DNA of 64,000 bases, taken from NCBI RefSeq assembly GCF_030412915.1, contig NZ_JAUHJR010000004.1, positions 1 to 64,000 of the forward strand, read 5' to 3'. This document shows positions 31,293 through 39,909 of this stretch, piece by piece (positions within the stretch are counted from its first letter, which is position 1; each line of letters starts with the position of its first letter). Under the pieces are notes generated by a model. It did no database searches. It worked only from the letters and a program-made list of their open reading frames with translations, and had not been told where the DNA came from. The DNA is from Nocardioides abyssi (GTDB lineage Bacteria > Actinomycetota > Actinomycetes > Propionibacteriales > Nocardioidaceae). The position numbers and the translations under genes are program-made.

Positions 31293-31748
31293 TTACCGAT
31301 GTCGTGGACGCGTCCGTCGCGATATGGAGCTTTGCCGCCCGGACGTCGTCACTTGGTCGGCCCCAGGGCCTCGATTATCGCTTGCGATGCTCTCCTCGGT
31401 TTCGAAGTCGGGGGTCTCGGCATGATCCTCGATCCACGAATCGAGATCTGAACGGCGGTATCGCAGTGCGCTGCCTACCTTCACTGCGCGTGGTCCGAAC
31501 CCCGGGCGTCGGGTGCGCCACGTGTAGAGCGTCGACTTTGCGATTCCGATGTAGGCGGCCGCTTGATCGATATTCATGGTGGCCGGGGTGAGGGCGAACC
31601 GGACGCGTTCTGCCGGACCGGCCCCGTCGGTCGCCGGCGTGGCACGTTCGCTCATGCTCGTCATGGTGTCCTCAGAACCGCGTTCGCTCTCCGGAGCCGG
31701 CGGCGGTCGGTGACCGCCGACGTTGAGTACTTCCTCTGCCGTTGTCAT
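31293..31748 (-). CDS. Excisionase-like helix-turn-helix protein
   Basis: 151 residues. The centre holds MNIDQAAAYIGIAKSTLYTWRTRRPGFGPRAVKVGSALRYRRSDLDSWIEDH, the MerR-like/HTH_17 domain of phage and ICE excisionases. The N-terminal about 57 residues and the C-terminal about 30 residues are low complexity. GAAGGAGA precedes the ATG at 31748 by 7 nt. It lies immediately upstream of int, as recombination directionality factors usually do. Confidence 0.82.
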   Translation of the reverse strand: MTTAEEVLNVGGHRPPPAPESERGSEDTMTSMSERATPATDGAGPAERVRFALTPATMNIDQAAAYIGIAKSTLYTWRTRRPGFGPRAVKVGSALRYRRSDLDSWIEDHAETPDFETEESIASDNRGPGADQVTTSGRQSSISRRTRPRHR

Positions 31749-31808
31749 CTCGTGTCTCCTTCGGATTGCTGGGGTCTCGGTGGTCTCAGTCCACGTGACG
31801 TCTGACGT

Positions 31809-33728
31809 TCACCTAAGTGGTCCGACAGGCGCTGGGCGATCAATGCCACCCGGGGGCTCTCCGAATGGCTTGCCGTGGTTCGGCGAAGATGTCGTGACGC
31901 CGTGGCCGCCTTGGTGGGCGGTGTCTGCCTCGTTGGGCCGAGGGGGAAGGTGGCTGTTGTCGTTCGAGCGCGCGAGCATCGCCGTGGTGGCGGCAACAGA
32001 CGCTGCGGATGCGGTTGCCGTACTCACGGAACGCAAGGCATCCGCGACCGGCTGGGGCACCGTGACGACGCGTCGGGCGAGGATGTCGGCGGGGGAGACC
32101 CATACAACGTCGCCCTCGGTCGGCGGGCTGGCCAGCCCGGACTCGACGTCGTTGTGCGCTCGGCGGGACAGGGCACGCGCTGGGCCGGTCAGGTTGGGGG
32201 TGTCGGCCTTCTCGGCGATGACGTGCGCGAGCTCGGAGCCGGCCTCGATCGCGCGGAGGCTTGCCATGGTGGCCTGGGGGAGTTCGGGGCAGACGGCGAT
32301 GGCCTCTGGTGTCGCCAGGGTGGCGGTGTCGTGGGTGATGTGGCGATAGGCGGCTCGGACCTCTGCGGCCGCGCGAGCCAAAGGCTCGTCGAGGTGGGCG
32401 GCCGGGGGAACCAGGTCGCCCCAGCGGCTGGCCAGGTTGCTCCAGGAGCGGCCTGCGTCGGCGATCGCGGGCACCAGCCGCTCCGAGAACTCGAGGACGC
32501 CGGCGGTGGCGGCCGAGTTGACGAGGACCATGCTGGCGCCGGCGATGAGCCCTTCTGTGCGGGTGATGAGCAGGACGTTGGCCGGCGCGAGGTGGCGGGC
32601 CAGGGCGCGGTGAGACTGGATGTCCCAGTTGGCCAGCGCCTGCGCCAGTCGGCCGGGGTCGTCGACAGGGCGGATGGCCTCGCCGGCGAGAGCGTGGGGG
32701 AACCGGTCTGTCAGGTAACTGCGGGCGGTGTTCTCGCACGCGGACATCCGGTCGACCCAGACCCCGGTGGGTGCCACCGCGTAGGGGGAGTGGTGCTGGG
32801 CCAGCTGGACGCGGCGGCCTGATTCGCGGGCGTCGGTGACGCGGTCGCGGCCGTTGTCGTGCAGGGCGACGTTGGCGGCGTGGTGGGTGTGCAGGTCGGG
32901 GTCGCCGGCGCGGGAGTCGCGGTGGGTGAACGCGGTGGCGATCAGGCCGCGGACGTCGACCTGGCGCACGCCGTTGGTGCCCTGGCGGGTGAACAGTGCC
33001 TTGGACTCGATGAAGTCCAGGGCGTCCTTGCTGGCCGCCTGGTGGGCCCGCTCGATCACCGCGGCGGTCTTGGGGTCGGAGATCGCCCACAGCACCGAGA
33101 CGCTCTTGACCGGGGAGAAGGTCAGGTCGTAGCCGGCCACCGCGTTGGTCTTCGGGCGGGAGTGCTTGGCGATCGTGGCGGCGAGCTCGCGGGCGTCGGC
33201 CGGCTCGCGGCCGTGCTCGGCACGGAAGAACTCCGCGGCTACCTCGGTGCGGATCTTGGCGCGGTCGGCCGCGGGGACCGGCCAGTCGCCGGGCAGGCCG
33301 GCGGCCTCGTTGAGGGCCGCGATGCGCTTGGCGACCTCGATCCGGAACGGGCTGATGTCGTTGTCGTAGACCTTGTACGGGGTGCCGAGGCGGACCGCGG
33401 TCTTGTAGTCGGCCTCGGTCGGGCGGCCGGCCTCGTCGCGGCCGATGCGCAGGTCCAGCTCCTTGGTCCGCTGGGTGGCCAGCGGGTGGTGTCCGGAGCC
33501 GAACAGACTCTGCATGTGGTCGGCGGTGACGATGTCGCCGGCGTCGAGTCCTTCGACGCCCTCCATGCCCGAGCCGAGCCACACGCCGGGCATCTCGCCC
33601 TTCTCGATGTAGTAGCTCGCCAGCCCGGTGTGGCCCTTGTCGGTGGCGTCCATCGCTGCGACCTGGCGGGTCAGGTAGTCGTACCCCGACCCGGCCGTCA
33701 GTTTGTGGAGGCTCATCGTCACGGTCAC
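31809..33728 (-). CDS. MobF (TrwC/TraI-type) relaxase, apparently chimeric
   Basis: 639 residues. Residues 1 to about 300 are a TrwC relaxase domain: MSLHKLTAGSGYDYLTRQVA, the Tyr-bearing GLASYYIEKGEMPG, DLTFSPVKSVSVLWAISD and the three-His metal site in FTHRDSRAGDPDLHTHHAAN. In family members the domain continues into a helicase. Here sequence after VALHDNGRD switches to an unrelated about 330-residue region (LAQALANWDIQSHRALARHLAPANVLLI...) that I associate with hypothetical proteins of actinobacterial mobile elements. No helicase motifs are present. It probably nicks oriT DNA only if the nuclease half is still functional. A start at 33716 is also possible. Confidence 0.8.
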   Translation of the reverse strand: MTVTMSLHKLTAGSGYDYLTRQVAAMDATDKGHTGLASYYIEKGEMPGVWLGSGMEGVEGLDAGDIVTADHMQSLFGSGHHPLATQRTKELDLRIGRDEAGRPTEADYKTAVRLGTPYKVYDNDISPFRIEVAKRIAALNEAAGLPGDWPVPAADRAKIRTEVAAEFFRAEHGREPADARELAATIAKHSRPKTNAVAGYDLTFSPVKSVSVLWAISDPKTAAVIERAHQAASKDALDFIESKALFTRQGTNGVRQVDVRGLIATAFTHRDSRAGDPDLHTHHAANVALHDNGRDRVTDARESGRRVQLAQHHSPYAVAPTGVWVDRMSACENTARSYLTDRFPHALAGEAIRPVDDPGRLAQALANWDIQSHRALARHLAPANVLLITRTEGLIAGASMVLVNSAATAGVLEFSERLVPAIADAGRSWSNLASRWGDLVPPAAHLDEPLARAAAEVRAAYRHITHDTATLATPEAIAVCPELPQATMASLRAIEAGSELAHVIAEKADTPNLTGPARALSRRAHNDVESGLASPPTEGDVVWVSPADILARRVVTVPQPVADALRSVSTATASAASVAATTAMLARSNDNSHLPPRPNEADTAHQGGHGVTTSSPNHGKPFGEPPGGIDRPAPVGPLR

Positions 33729-34027
33729 CTACGTGCATGCGCGCGTGGCAGGCGATCACTTTCGGCCGGGTTTCTGGTGTGTTCTTTCTATTCGGCGAAC
33801 CGAGAATGCAAGAGGTGTGTGGCACTTGGGAGTTCGCGGAAAACCGGGGGGACGCTGAGGGGCGTCGGTGACGGCTGGGGCGTCGGGTTCGGATCAGGTG
33901 GCTGGACGGGCTGCGCTGGATCGGCTGGGGGAGCGGTTTGAAGGTGTTTGGGGTTCGGTGATCGCTCGGGGTCCGGGAAATGTCCTAGGTGACTGTGAGA
34001 GTCCATGTCGACACGAGTGAGGACCGG
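33729..34027. other. Divergent intergenic region of the mobile element, possible oriT
   Basis: 299 bp between the relaxase and the rightward genes, with no convincing gene. Lower GC at 33760-33830 and several short direct repeats (ggggcgtcgg/ggggcgtcggg around 33850-33890). Relaxase promoters and oriT usually lie here. I cannot identify a nic site by eye. Confidence 0.35.
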
Positions 34028-34417
34028 ATGAGTCAGCAGACGATCAAGCAGCAGGCGCGGCGTACGGCGCGGGAGATGGCCGAGAAGCGGCGCAGGGAGC
34101 GCGAGGGGCGAGAGCGCCGGGTGATCGACCTGGCCGAGCAGGTCATGGTCGCGATCGGTGAGCGCGACGCGGCGGTGGCCGAGACCGAGAAGCGCGCCGG
34201 TGCTGCGCTGCGGGAGTTGACCGAGCGCGAGGGCCTGTCCCTGAGTGAGGCCGTCGAGTCGTGCGGGGACACGGTGAGCGTTCGGGAGGCCACGCGGCTG
34301 CGGCGGCTCGCCAGTGAGCCCATGGCCGAGGACGGCGGCGGCGAGCAGGGCGGCGACGGCACGGCCGGGCTCGTGGCAACCGAGAGCGGGGGAGCGGGTG
34401 CCGGTTCGGCGGCTTGA
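34028..34417 (+). CDS. Small coiled-coil hypothetical protein of mobile elements
   Basis: 129 residues. MSQQTIKQQARRTAREMAEKRRREREGRERRVIDLAEQVMVAIGERDAAVAETEKRAGAALRELTEREGLSLSEAVESCGDTVSVREATRLRRLA is almost entirely helical and highly charged. The sequence resembles short proteins that accompany relaxases in actinobacterial integrative elements. A role as a MobC-like relaxosome accessory is possible but unproven. ATG at 34028 has GAGGA 5 nt upstream. It overlaps the next gene by 20 nt. Confidence 0.65.
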   Translation: MSQQTIKQQARRTAREMAEKRRREREGRERRVIDLAEQVMVAIGERDAAVAETEKRAGAALRELTEREGLSLSEAVESCGDTVSVREATRLRRLASEPMAEDGGGEQGGDGTAGLVATESGGAGAGSAA

Positions 34418-34933
34418 TGACGCCGGCCTCGCGGCGGTCGCGGCAGCGGTCGCCGATCCGGCGGTGCTCACGCGGTACCGGGCGAAGGTCGCCACGGTGC
34501 CCGGCACTGTGTGCCGGTTGTGGACCGGCGCCGTGGCCGGTCGGTCCGAGCGTGAACGTGAACGCACAGACGGCGGCGGGCATGGCCGGTTCTGGTACGC
34601 GCCGGTGCGGGTGATCATCGCCCACCGGTTCGCGTACGCGGTCATGCACGGCGTGGACGCGCCCGCGAAGGCGCGGCTGCTCGGGCACCGCTGTCACAAC
34701 CCGCTGTGCCAGCGGATCGCATCCCATCACGTCGTCGTGTCGAGCGCGGCGCAGAACCGGCGTGAGCGGTCAGTGCTGCGACGGCTGCCGTACAGCCCGT
34801 TGGCCGACCGCGCGGGCCGCGTCGGCGGGCGCGGGAACTGCGCGACCTGGCGCGTGAGGACCCCCAGCTCGTGGCCGACGACCTTGCGCGGCTCCAGGAA
34901 CTGCTGGGGGAGCAACTGACCCCCTGGTGCTAA
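34398..34933 (+). pseudogene. HNH-like protein, frameshifted near its 3' end
   Basis: The reading frame from GTG 34398 gives GTVCRLWTGAVAG, GHGRFWYAPVRVIIAHRFAYAVMHGV and LLGHRCHNPLCQRIASHHVVVSSAAQNRRE, the Cys/His layout of a small HNH or zinc-finger nuclease family. After about RRLPYSPLADR the original C terminus (ARELRDLAREDPQLVADDLARLQELLGEQLTPWC) lies in the -1 frame and ends at TAA 34931-34933. A single-base deletion at about 34797-34825 explains this. The truncated protein would end at 34919 with an unrelated tail. A sequencing error is the alternative. Confidence 0.7.
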
Positions 34934-34991
34934 GCCGGACGCAGAAGGCCGCCTGCACCGTCGATGGTTCGGGCGGCCTTGGGTTGTTCCG

Positions 34992-35444
34992 GTGACGAGC
35001 CAGACCACGATCCCGGTCGGGATCTACTGGAAACCCGGCGTGTGGGACCTCGCCCGATCGGCCTACATCGCCGACCTGGACACCGACGTCGACTCACCCG
35101 ACTCGTTCGTCGGATGGCTCGCCCAGGCGCTTGAGTTCCACGCCAAGCGCTCACCACAGCAGCGGGCCGAGCTCGCGGCCACCGGCGAGAACCATCCCGC
35201 CCTGGTCAGCGTGACCCGCAAGAGCTTCAACAAGAAGCACGACCTGCCCGCCTCGACCATCGAGGCGGTCGAAGACGCACTCGTGGCCGACCGTCAGGAG
35301 CTCGGCCGGATGCTCGCCCGCTCGACGTTCGCCCAGGAGGCGGTCATCGCCGCAGCCGAGGACGCCCGCCGCCGGCTCGGCCGAGACCTGCCCCCGCCAC
35401 CGCAGAAGCTCAGCAACCGCCCTCCGCGCCGGCCACGCCGGTAG
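34992..35444 (+). CDS. Plasmid-type accessory protein (partition-associated, function uncertain)
   Basis: 150 residues beginning VGIYWKPGVWDLARSAYIADLDTDVDSPDSFVGWLAQALEFHAKRSP. The middle is NKKHDLPASTIEAVEDALVADRQELGRMLARSTFAQEAVIAAAEDARRRLGRDLPPPPQKLSNRPPRRPRR. Proteins with this opening and this Pro/Arg-rich tail occur next to ParA genes on actinobacterial plasmids and integrative elements, so a ParB-like role is plausible. No ParA partner is present here, which suggests the partition cassette was cut. GTG at 34992. Confidence 0.6.
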   Translation: MTSQTTIPVGIYWKPGVWDLARSAYIADLDTDVDSPDSFVGWLAQALEFHAKRSPQQRAELAATGENHPALVSVTRKSFNKKHDLPASTIEAVEDALVADRQELGRMLARSTFAQEAVIAAAEDARRRLGRDLPPPPQKLSNRPPRRPRR

Positions 35445-35459
35445 CCGGCGGGCAGGCTC

Positions 35460-36586
35460 ATTTGAGCTGTATGCGGAGCGCGGCTGCTGGTTGCTGGAGC
35501 GTCTTCTCGGCCCTCGGACAGGGTGCGCTCTTTGCGCCGCCTCTTGTAGAGAGGGTTATCACTCTCCCTGAGTTGCTCAGGGCCATGCTGCATCAGTTCC
35601 AACGCTCGTTGGCGCTCGACGAGTTGCTTCGCGCCGCGGCGCTTCCGATCGCTGATGGGCACCTTAGTCGCGTCCTCGATCTGCTGCGACCAGCGGATGG
35701 CGCGGTTCTGCCGCGACTCGAAGGTCATTGCCCCGAACGTAGTCCGCTGGTCGGGCACTGGAGATCTCGGCGCAATGCCGCGCGCCGCGTCATTGATGGC
35801 GACGACGAGCCCCCCGGCGTGAACTGAAAAGCGCAACCCCGAGCCGGTCCGCCTCGAAAATCGCCGCGGTGGTGTAGCTCGAGGCGTAGAAAATCCGAGT
35901 CCGGAAGCCGTGGGCCGCCCCGATTAGTCGCTGAATATCTGGCCGGCCCGTGGAGCCCTCGTGATACTTGACCTGCGCGGCAGCGTCTTGCGCAACGACG
36001 TCGAGTCCTGCGTCTGCTCCGCCTGGCGTAACCGTCGCGGCGCTGAACCCGAGATCGGCCATGTGCGCAGCCGCCAGCAACTCGGCGTCTTGCCAGGTCA
36101 TGACGGGGCGCCCCCATCGCCACGCGCCGGTGGATCCGGGCGGGGGAGCCGTAGCAGCCCCGAGATCGGCCGACGCCGACGGCGGCGGGGGAGGCGCCTC
36201 GGTGGTGGGTCCCGAACGCGAGCTGGCCCCGCCGGTCATCTGCAACGCGCGGAGGTCTGGTTCCTGAAGCAGCAGGGTGAGGCACAGCCCGCGTGCGTCG
36301 GAGACGTCGACCGACTGGCCGATCAACGTTTCTTCCCCAGCGCGAGGGTGAAGGGGCGATCTCTGGCTTGGGTCGACCTGCCGATCATGGAGAGCGTCAG
36401 AAGCCTACAGTCGGTGGCCACGACGAGCGCTGGTGCCATGCCCGTGCTGATCGCCACCACCCACTCCGCACGCCCGTGCGGCGGGAGTTCTGCGAATAGG
36501 CGGTCGGCAACCTTGTCCAGTCGGCGACGCACCCCGCGGTCGCCGGCAAGCGTCGCGGTGCGGTGATCGTTGCTCAAGCGGTCCAC
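35460..36586 (-). pseudogene. Mrr-like restriction endonuclease family gene, at least three frameshifts
   Basis: Read rightmost to leftmost, pieces of one protein lie in changing frames. RRRLDKVADRLFAELPPHGRAEWVVAISTGMAPALVVATDCRLLTLS (PH-like N domain) shifts near 36335 to TLIGQSVDVSDARGLCLTLLLQEPDLRALQ. Then TWQDAELLAAAHMADLGFSAATVTPGGADAGLDVVAQDAAAQVKYHE follows, the Mrr catalytic core with D and QVK. Two further one-base shifts occur in the T run and G run at about 35808-35835 before LVVAINDAARG. Position 35460 marks the junction with the preceding gene. It is non-functional unless the shifts are sequencing artefacts. Confidence 0.7.
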
Positions 36587-36593
36587 GCCGCAG

Positions 36594-36670
36594 TGTTCTC
36601 TGGGCCGTTCTACCAAGCAGTGAGCCCGGTACGAACCATGCGCCTGTTGCTGCACCGGGCAGTGAGAGCT
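36594..36670 (+). pseudogene. Fragment of the polytopic membrane protein found intact at 49248-50738
   Basis: The encoded peptide [24 protein letters not shown] matches GPFFRAVSPARTIHLLVHRLVNRG of the intact island protein at the same spacing. Both flanks of the match are lost: upstream is the Mrr pseudogene and downstream a CopA fragment. It is a deletion remnant. Confidence 0.65.
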
Positions 36671-36724
36671 CCATGTGCATGCCCGGCTCGCCAGCACCCC
36701 CGAAGAACAATGCGTAGACGCTTC

Positions 36725-37110
36725 ATCCCCACCTGTTGGCCGCGGGCACACTCAGCGCCTGGCTCGGCCTGGGGGCTACTCCGCCTCGGCCGCGTTCACC
36801 GCCGCCGTCGCCGTCCCGATCATGGCCTGCCCCTGCGCCCTCGGGCTGGCCACGCCGACCGCACTCGTGGTCGGCACCGGCCGCGGCGCCGGGTTCGGTC
36901 TGCTGATCCGCGGCCCCGAATGCTGGAGTCGACTCGCCGCGTGGACACCATCGTCCTGGACAAGACCGGCACAGTCACCGGATGCGGCTCGTCGACGTGA
37001 CTTCCGACGGCGCAGACCGCGCCGAAGCCCTGCGCCTTGCCGGTGCCGTCGAGCACGCCACGGAGCACCCCATCGCCCCGCGCTATCGCCTAACCCGCCA
37101 CCGCGGACCT
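36725..37110 (+). pseudogene. copA: CopA-type copper P-type ATPase, internal fragment
   Basis: Recognisable pieces lie in three frames. [36 protein letters not shown] is TM6 with the copper CPC motif. LLIRGPE shifts to [21 protein letters not shown], the phosphorylated Asp in [37 protein letters not shown] is the start of the nucleotide-binding domain. The metal-binding N terminus, actuator domain and everything after HPIA are gone. A functional copper pump has decayed here, next to an intact metal-efflux operon. Confidence 0.8.
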
Positions 37111-37114
37111 CGGC

Positions 37115-37417
37115 GTGCTCCAAGCCACGGTCAACGCCACCCGCGCCGAGCCGCGCCTCGTCGTCTATGAGCAGGTCACCAGTAACGCCGGCGCCGGCCC
37201 GGGTGACTTGACCGGGCTGCAGATGCCCGGCGAGGAGTACGTCGGCGTCGGCCCCTACGGCTCCGGCCGGGCGCCCGTCGTGGTCCTGCTCGGACGCAAG
37301 GACGTAGAGCGCACCATCGCGCTCGGCTACCCCGGCGAGGCGACGTACGACCGCCTCACCCTCGACCACCACGACCGCATCATCAGCGAAGTGCTCACCG
37401 ACCCAACCACCTCGTGA
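37115..37417 (+). CDS. Hypothetical protein after the copA fragment
   Basis: An open frame of 100 residues from GTG 37115: [93 protein letters not shown]. The composition is protein-like, but I recognise no family. It has no obvious ribosome binding site. It may be the C-terminal piece of a gene whose 5' part was lost, like its neighbours. Confidence 0.4.
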   Translation: MLQATVNATRAEPRLVVYEQVTSNAGAGPGDLTGLQMPGEEYVGVGPYGSGRAPVVVLLGRKDVERTIALGYPGEATYDRLTLDHHDRIISEVLTDPTTS

Positions 37418-37486
37418 CCCGCACCCTCGTCTACCGCGCCGACGAGCACCACCATTGACCACGAGAGACGTCAACGAAGGAGACCC

Positions 37487-37710
37487 GTGAAAGGGATCCT
37501 CAACGCCCTCCCTCTGCTGGCCTGCCCCGTCGGCATGGGCCTGATGATGTAGCTCATGTCCCGCAAGGGACACGGCAGGGACCCCGCCCAGGAACCGCCC
37601 AGCCCGACACCGCAGCCGACCTCGCCCGGCTCCGCGCCGAGCTCACCGAGCTGCGCGCCGCACAGGCAGACCGCACCGGCGAGACCACGACTGGAGGTCG
37701 AGCCCAATGA
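37487..37710 (+). pseudogene. Small membrane protein, nonsense codon plus frameshift
   Basis: It starts VKGILNALPLLACPVGMGLMM after GAAGGAGA, then has TAG at 37550-37552 where relatives of this short family have Trp. After about 37600 the coiled-coil tail continues in another frame (DTAADLARLRAELTELRAAQADRTGETTTGGRAQ) and ends at TGA 37708-37710. Such single-helix proteins commonly accompany copper ATPase genes in actinobacteria. Both lesions would be inactivating. Confidence 0.65.
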
Positions 37711-37919
37711 CGCCGTACACCGTCCCGGCGCTCATCGCAGCCGCCACGATCGCGCTGACATGGTTCTTTTGCCTCAGACCCATGCACCGAGGCATCTGCG
37801 CCATGCCCAGCCGCTGTGCAACGCCCCAGGCCGACGCCGACGCACGGGCCGAGATCCAGGCGCTCACTCGCGAACTCGCCGAGCACCGCGCCAAATTGGG
37901 CCTACCGCCCAGTGACTGA
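37707..37919 (+). CDS. Small single-pass membrane protein of the former copper locus
   Basis: 70 residues: MTPYTVPALIAAATIALTWFFCLRPMHRGICAM is one transmembrane helix followed by a Cys/Met-containing stretch (C-x-x-x-M spacing), then a helical AEIQALTRELAEHRAKLGLPP. Its ATG overlaps the stop of the preceding pseudogene (ATGA). It is intact but stranded in a decayed neighbourhood. A metal-related role is inferred from context only. Confidence 0.6.
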   Translation: MTPYTVPALIAAATIALTWFFCLRPMHRGICAMPSRCATPQADADARAEIQALTRELAEHRAKLGLPPSD

Positions 37920-37929
37920 GCGGAGAACG

Positions 37930-38646
37930 GGTGGCCCCAAACCGGCATCCCGAACGGACACCCCCACCGCCGACGCCGACACGGCCAGCGTCGCCGGCAG
38001 CACCAGCAGTCCGATCTCCGCCCAGCCCGATGAAGGTCGTCCGCGTCACCGCCAGACCCGGGGGCAGGCATCAGCAACCGACGAACCCGGTCGCCGACTC
38101 GCGAGCCGCCCGCAGCGCGGTAGCGGGGGCCGACCCTTCGGCCAGCCGGAGCAGCGCCGAGGCCACGGTGCGCCGGTCCGTCCGGCGGACAGCCACGTCG
38201 TCGGCCGCCGTCGCCACCAGCGCCCGGTACGGCGTCGGCTGCGGCCCGGAACAGCGGCATAAACGGGAAGGCTTCGCGGAGAAGTCGGGTGAAGAAGACC
38301 GCCGCGGCGTGTTGCCCCGCAGACGGGCACGCCCGTGTGCCAGCACCGCGGTCAGCTCCTCGTGCGGGAGCACCGCGAGCGCGGCCGTCGTGACGAAGAT
38401 GTGGCCACGCCAGGCGTGCGGCAGGCAGAACGCCAACGGCTCGGTATGGTCGATGACGAGAACGCCCGGCATTGCTCCACTCGGCCGCGCGACGAGTGCC
38501 GGATTCTCCCGCTGATGCCGACGGTCCCGCCCCACCACCCAGGACAGACGGGCGACAGACCACGCCAGCCGGGCGATGCCCAGCCCACGCACGGTCAGGC
38601 GGAGCAAGCCAAGCGGCCTCGTCAGTGGGATAGCGACGACGCGCAC
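37930..38646 (-). pseudogene. M56 family (BlaR1-like) membrane metalloprotease, inactivated
   Basis: The frame starting at 38646 gives MPGVLVIDHTEPLAFCLPHAWRGHIFVTTAALAVLPHEELTAVLAHGRARLRG. The zinc motif HExxH, expected as HERAH, reads HGRAR at 38323-38337, so both the catalytic Glu and a zinc ligand are lost. The continuation AAAVFFTRLLREAFPFMPLFRAAADAV is out of frame, then ADDVAVRRTDRRTVASALLRLAEGSA returns to the first frame. A further shift precedes RTTFIGLGGDRTAG. N-terminal transmembrane helices are missing. M56 proteases normally pair with a BlaI repressor. Confidence 0.75.
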
Positions 38647-38659
38647 AGGGCAACTGTGC

Positions 38660-39250
38660 TCATAGGCCGAACGCGCCGCCTTCGATCAAGATGACGATGC
38701 CCAGGCTGATGAGCACGAGGGGGAACAGGACGTGCTCCCAGCGCTGGAGCACTTCGGCGACCGGCTCGCGCGTGGCCAAGAACTTCGCGGCCAGCACCAG
38801 GACGACGACAAGGGTAAGGAACACGACGCAGTAGGCAACCAGGGCACCGGTGCCGACGGAGAGAAACACCGGGACGTAGACCCCGATGTTGTCTCCACCA
38901 TTGGCGAATGTCACCGCGGCCACGACCCAGGCGCTGACCGGCCGCTCCGCCATGGTCTCGTCGTCATCGTCCCCGTTGCGCCAGACCTGCCAGGCGGCGT
39001 ACAGACCCAGCAGCATGGGAATCAGACCGAAGTACGGAATGGCCTCATCGGGAAGGAAGAGCCCAGCTCCGAGGGTCACCGCGACGGAGGCGAGGAGGAT
39101 GCCGCCGAATCCCATGTACTGGCCGGCGACGATCTTGGCAGTGGTGCCTCGCTGCCCGGATCCGCGGGCGAAGAACAGCGACAACACGATAATGTCGTCG
39201 ATGTTTGTGACCAGGAAGAGGCCGATCGCCTGGAGCGCGGAGGAGATCAT
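38660..39250 (-). CDS. cadD: CadD-type cadmium resistance transporter
   Basis: 196 residues. Five to six transmembrane helices with the family signature FLVTNIDDIIVLSLFFA near the N terminus, GQYMGFGGILLASV, and AAVTFANGGDNIGVYVPVFLS in the second half. CadD proteins confer cadmium resistance, probably by export or sequestration. The start at 39250 (MISSALQAIGLF) fits the family N terminus; an upstream ATG at 39280 would add 10 residues. It follows the cmtR-ATPase-lspA operon on the same strand with a hairpin in between, so it may have its own promoter. Confidence 0.9.
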   Translation of the reverse strand: MISSALQAIGLFLVTNIDDIIVLSLFFARGSGQRGTTAKIVAGQYMGFGGILLASVAVTLGAGLFLPDEAIPYFGLIPMLLGLYAAWQVWRNGDDDDETMAERPVSAWVVAAVTFANGGDNIGVYVPVFLSVGTGALVAYCVVFLTLVVVLVLAAKFLATREPVAEVLQRWEHVLFPLVLISLGIVILIEGGAFGL

Positions 39251-39305
39251 GTGGTGTGCGTTTCCTTTCGCCAAGGGCACAGCGACGGGGCGTGGACGGT
39301 GGCGG

Positions 39306-39322
39306 ACCCAGGCGCAGCCTGG
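39306..39322 (-). terminator. Small hairpin between lspA and cadD
   Basis: A perfect 7-bp inverted repeat cccaggc/gcctggg with a 3-nt loop, downstream of lspA on the minus strand. It could attenuate read-through into cadD. It is weak evidence without a T-tract. Confidence 0.35.
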
Positions 39323-39369
39323 GGCAACCGCCCGCGGCGCGGTCTATCAGTGCCCCACCGGGATGCTGG

Positions 39370-39909
39370 TCAGGGATCTCCGGCGTCTGTGGGGGAGGGG
39401 TGCGCGGCAGTCGGTTCGTCGCCGGCCAACGTGGGTTGTGGTCGGGCCTGCGCCAACGCGATCGTGATGCAACCGACCACGAGGAAGGTGTCGGCGAGGT
39501 TGAAGGTGGGCCACCACCCGGTGTGCAGGTAGTCGGTGACCACGCCGTCGCGGGCGCGGTCGATGACGTTGGCGACCGCCCCGCCGATCACGGCGCCACC
39601 GGCGACTCGCTCGATCCGACCCGCTCTCGGAGCCCGGAACCAGGCGTAGACAGCAAACGCCACGCAGATGGCTGCGGTGACAGCGACAATCACCCCGGCT
39701 GGCAGGTTGTCGGCCATGCTGAACGCGACGCCGGAGTTGTAGCCCAGTCGCAGCTGGAGCAGCCCGAAATCGACGGTCGAGTCGGCGAGCCGTGCCTCGG
39801 AGATCGCCTTCGCGGTCAAGTCGACCGCCGCGACGGTCGCCGCTGCCACCAATACCGCTCCGCGACCGGTGCGCGCGGGAGCGGTTGTGTCGGCCAGTCC
39901 GCGGCTCAC
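39370..39909 (-). CDS. lspA: Lipoprotein signal peptidase, metal-operon copy
   Basis: 179 residues with four transmembrane helices. The catalytic Asp pair is visible in GGAVANVIDRARDGVVTDYL and TFNLADTFLVVG, and the upstream GYNSGVAFSM is also conserved. It cleaves the signal peptide of diacylglyceryl-modified prolipoproteins. Its GTG overlaps the ATPase stop by 4 nt, so it belongs to the metal operon rather than to a housekeeping cluster. LspA homologues are known in lead/cadmium resistance operons (for example pbrC of Cupriavidus). The island encodes several lipoproteins it could process. Confidence 0.93.
   Translation of the reverse strand: MSRGLADTTAPARTGRGAVLVAAATVAAVDLTAKAISEARLADSTVDFGLLQLRLGYNSGVAFSMADNLPAGVIVAVTAAICVAFAVYAWFRAPRAGRIERVAGGAVIGGAVANVIDRARDGVVTDYLHTGWWPTFNLADTFLVVGCITIALAQARPQPTLAGDEPTAAHPSPTDAGDP

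Noticed and set aside
33788-34645. Minus-strand open frame across the relaxase upstream region
   Set aside because: It overlaps two plus-strand genes with better starts and has low-complexity composition without motifs.
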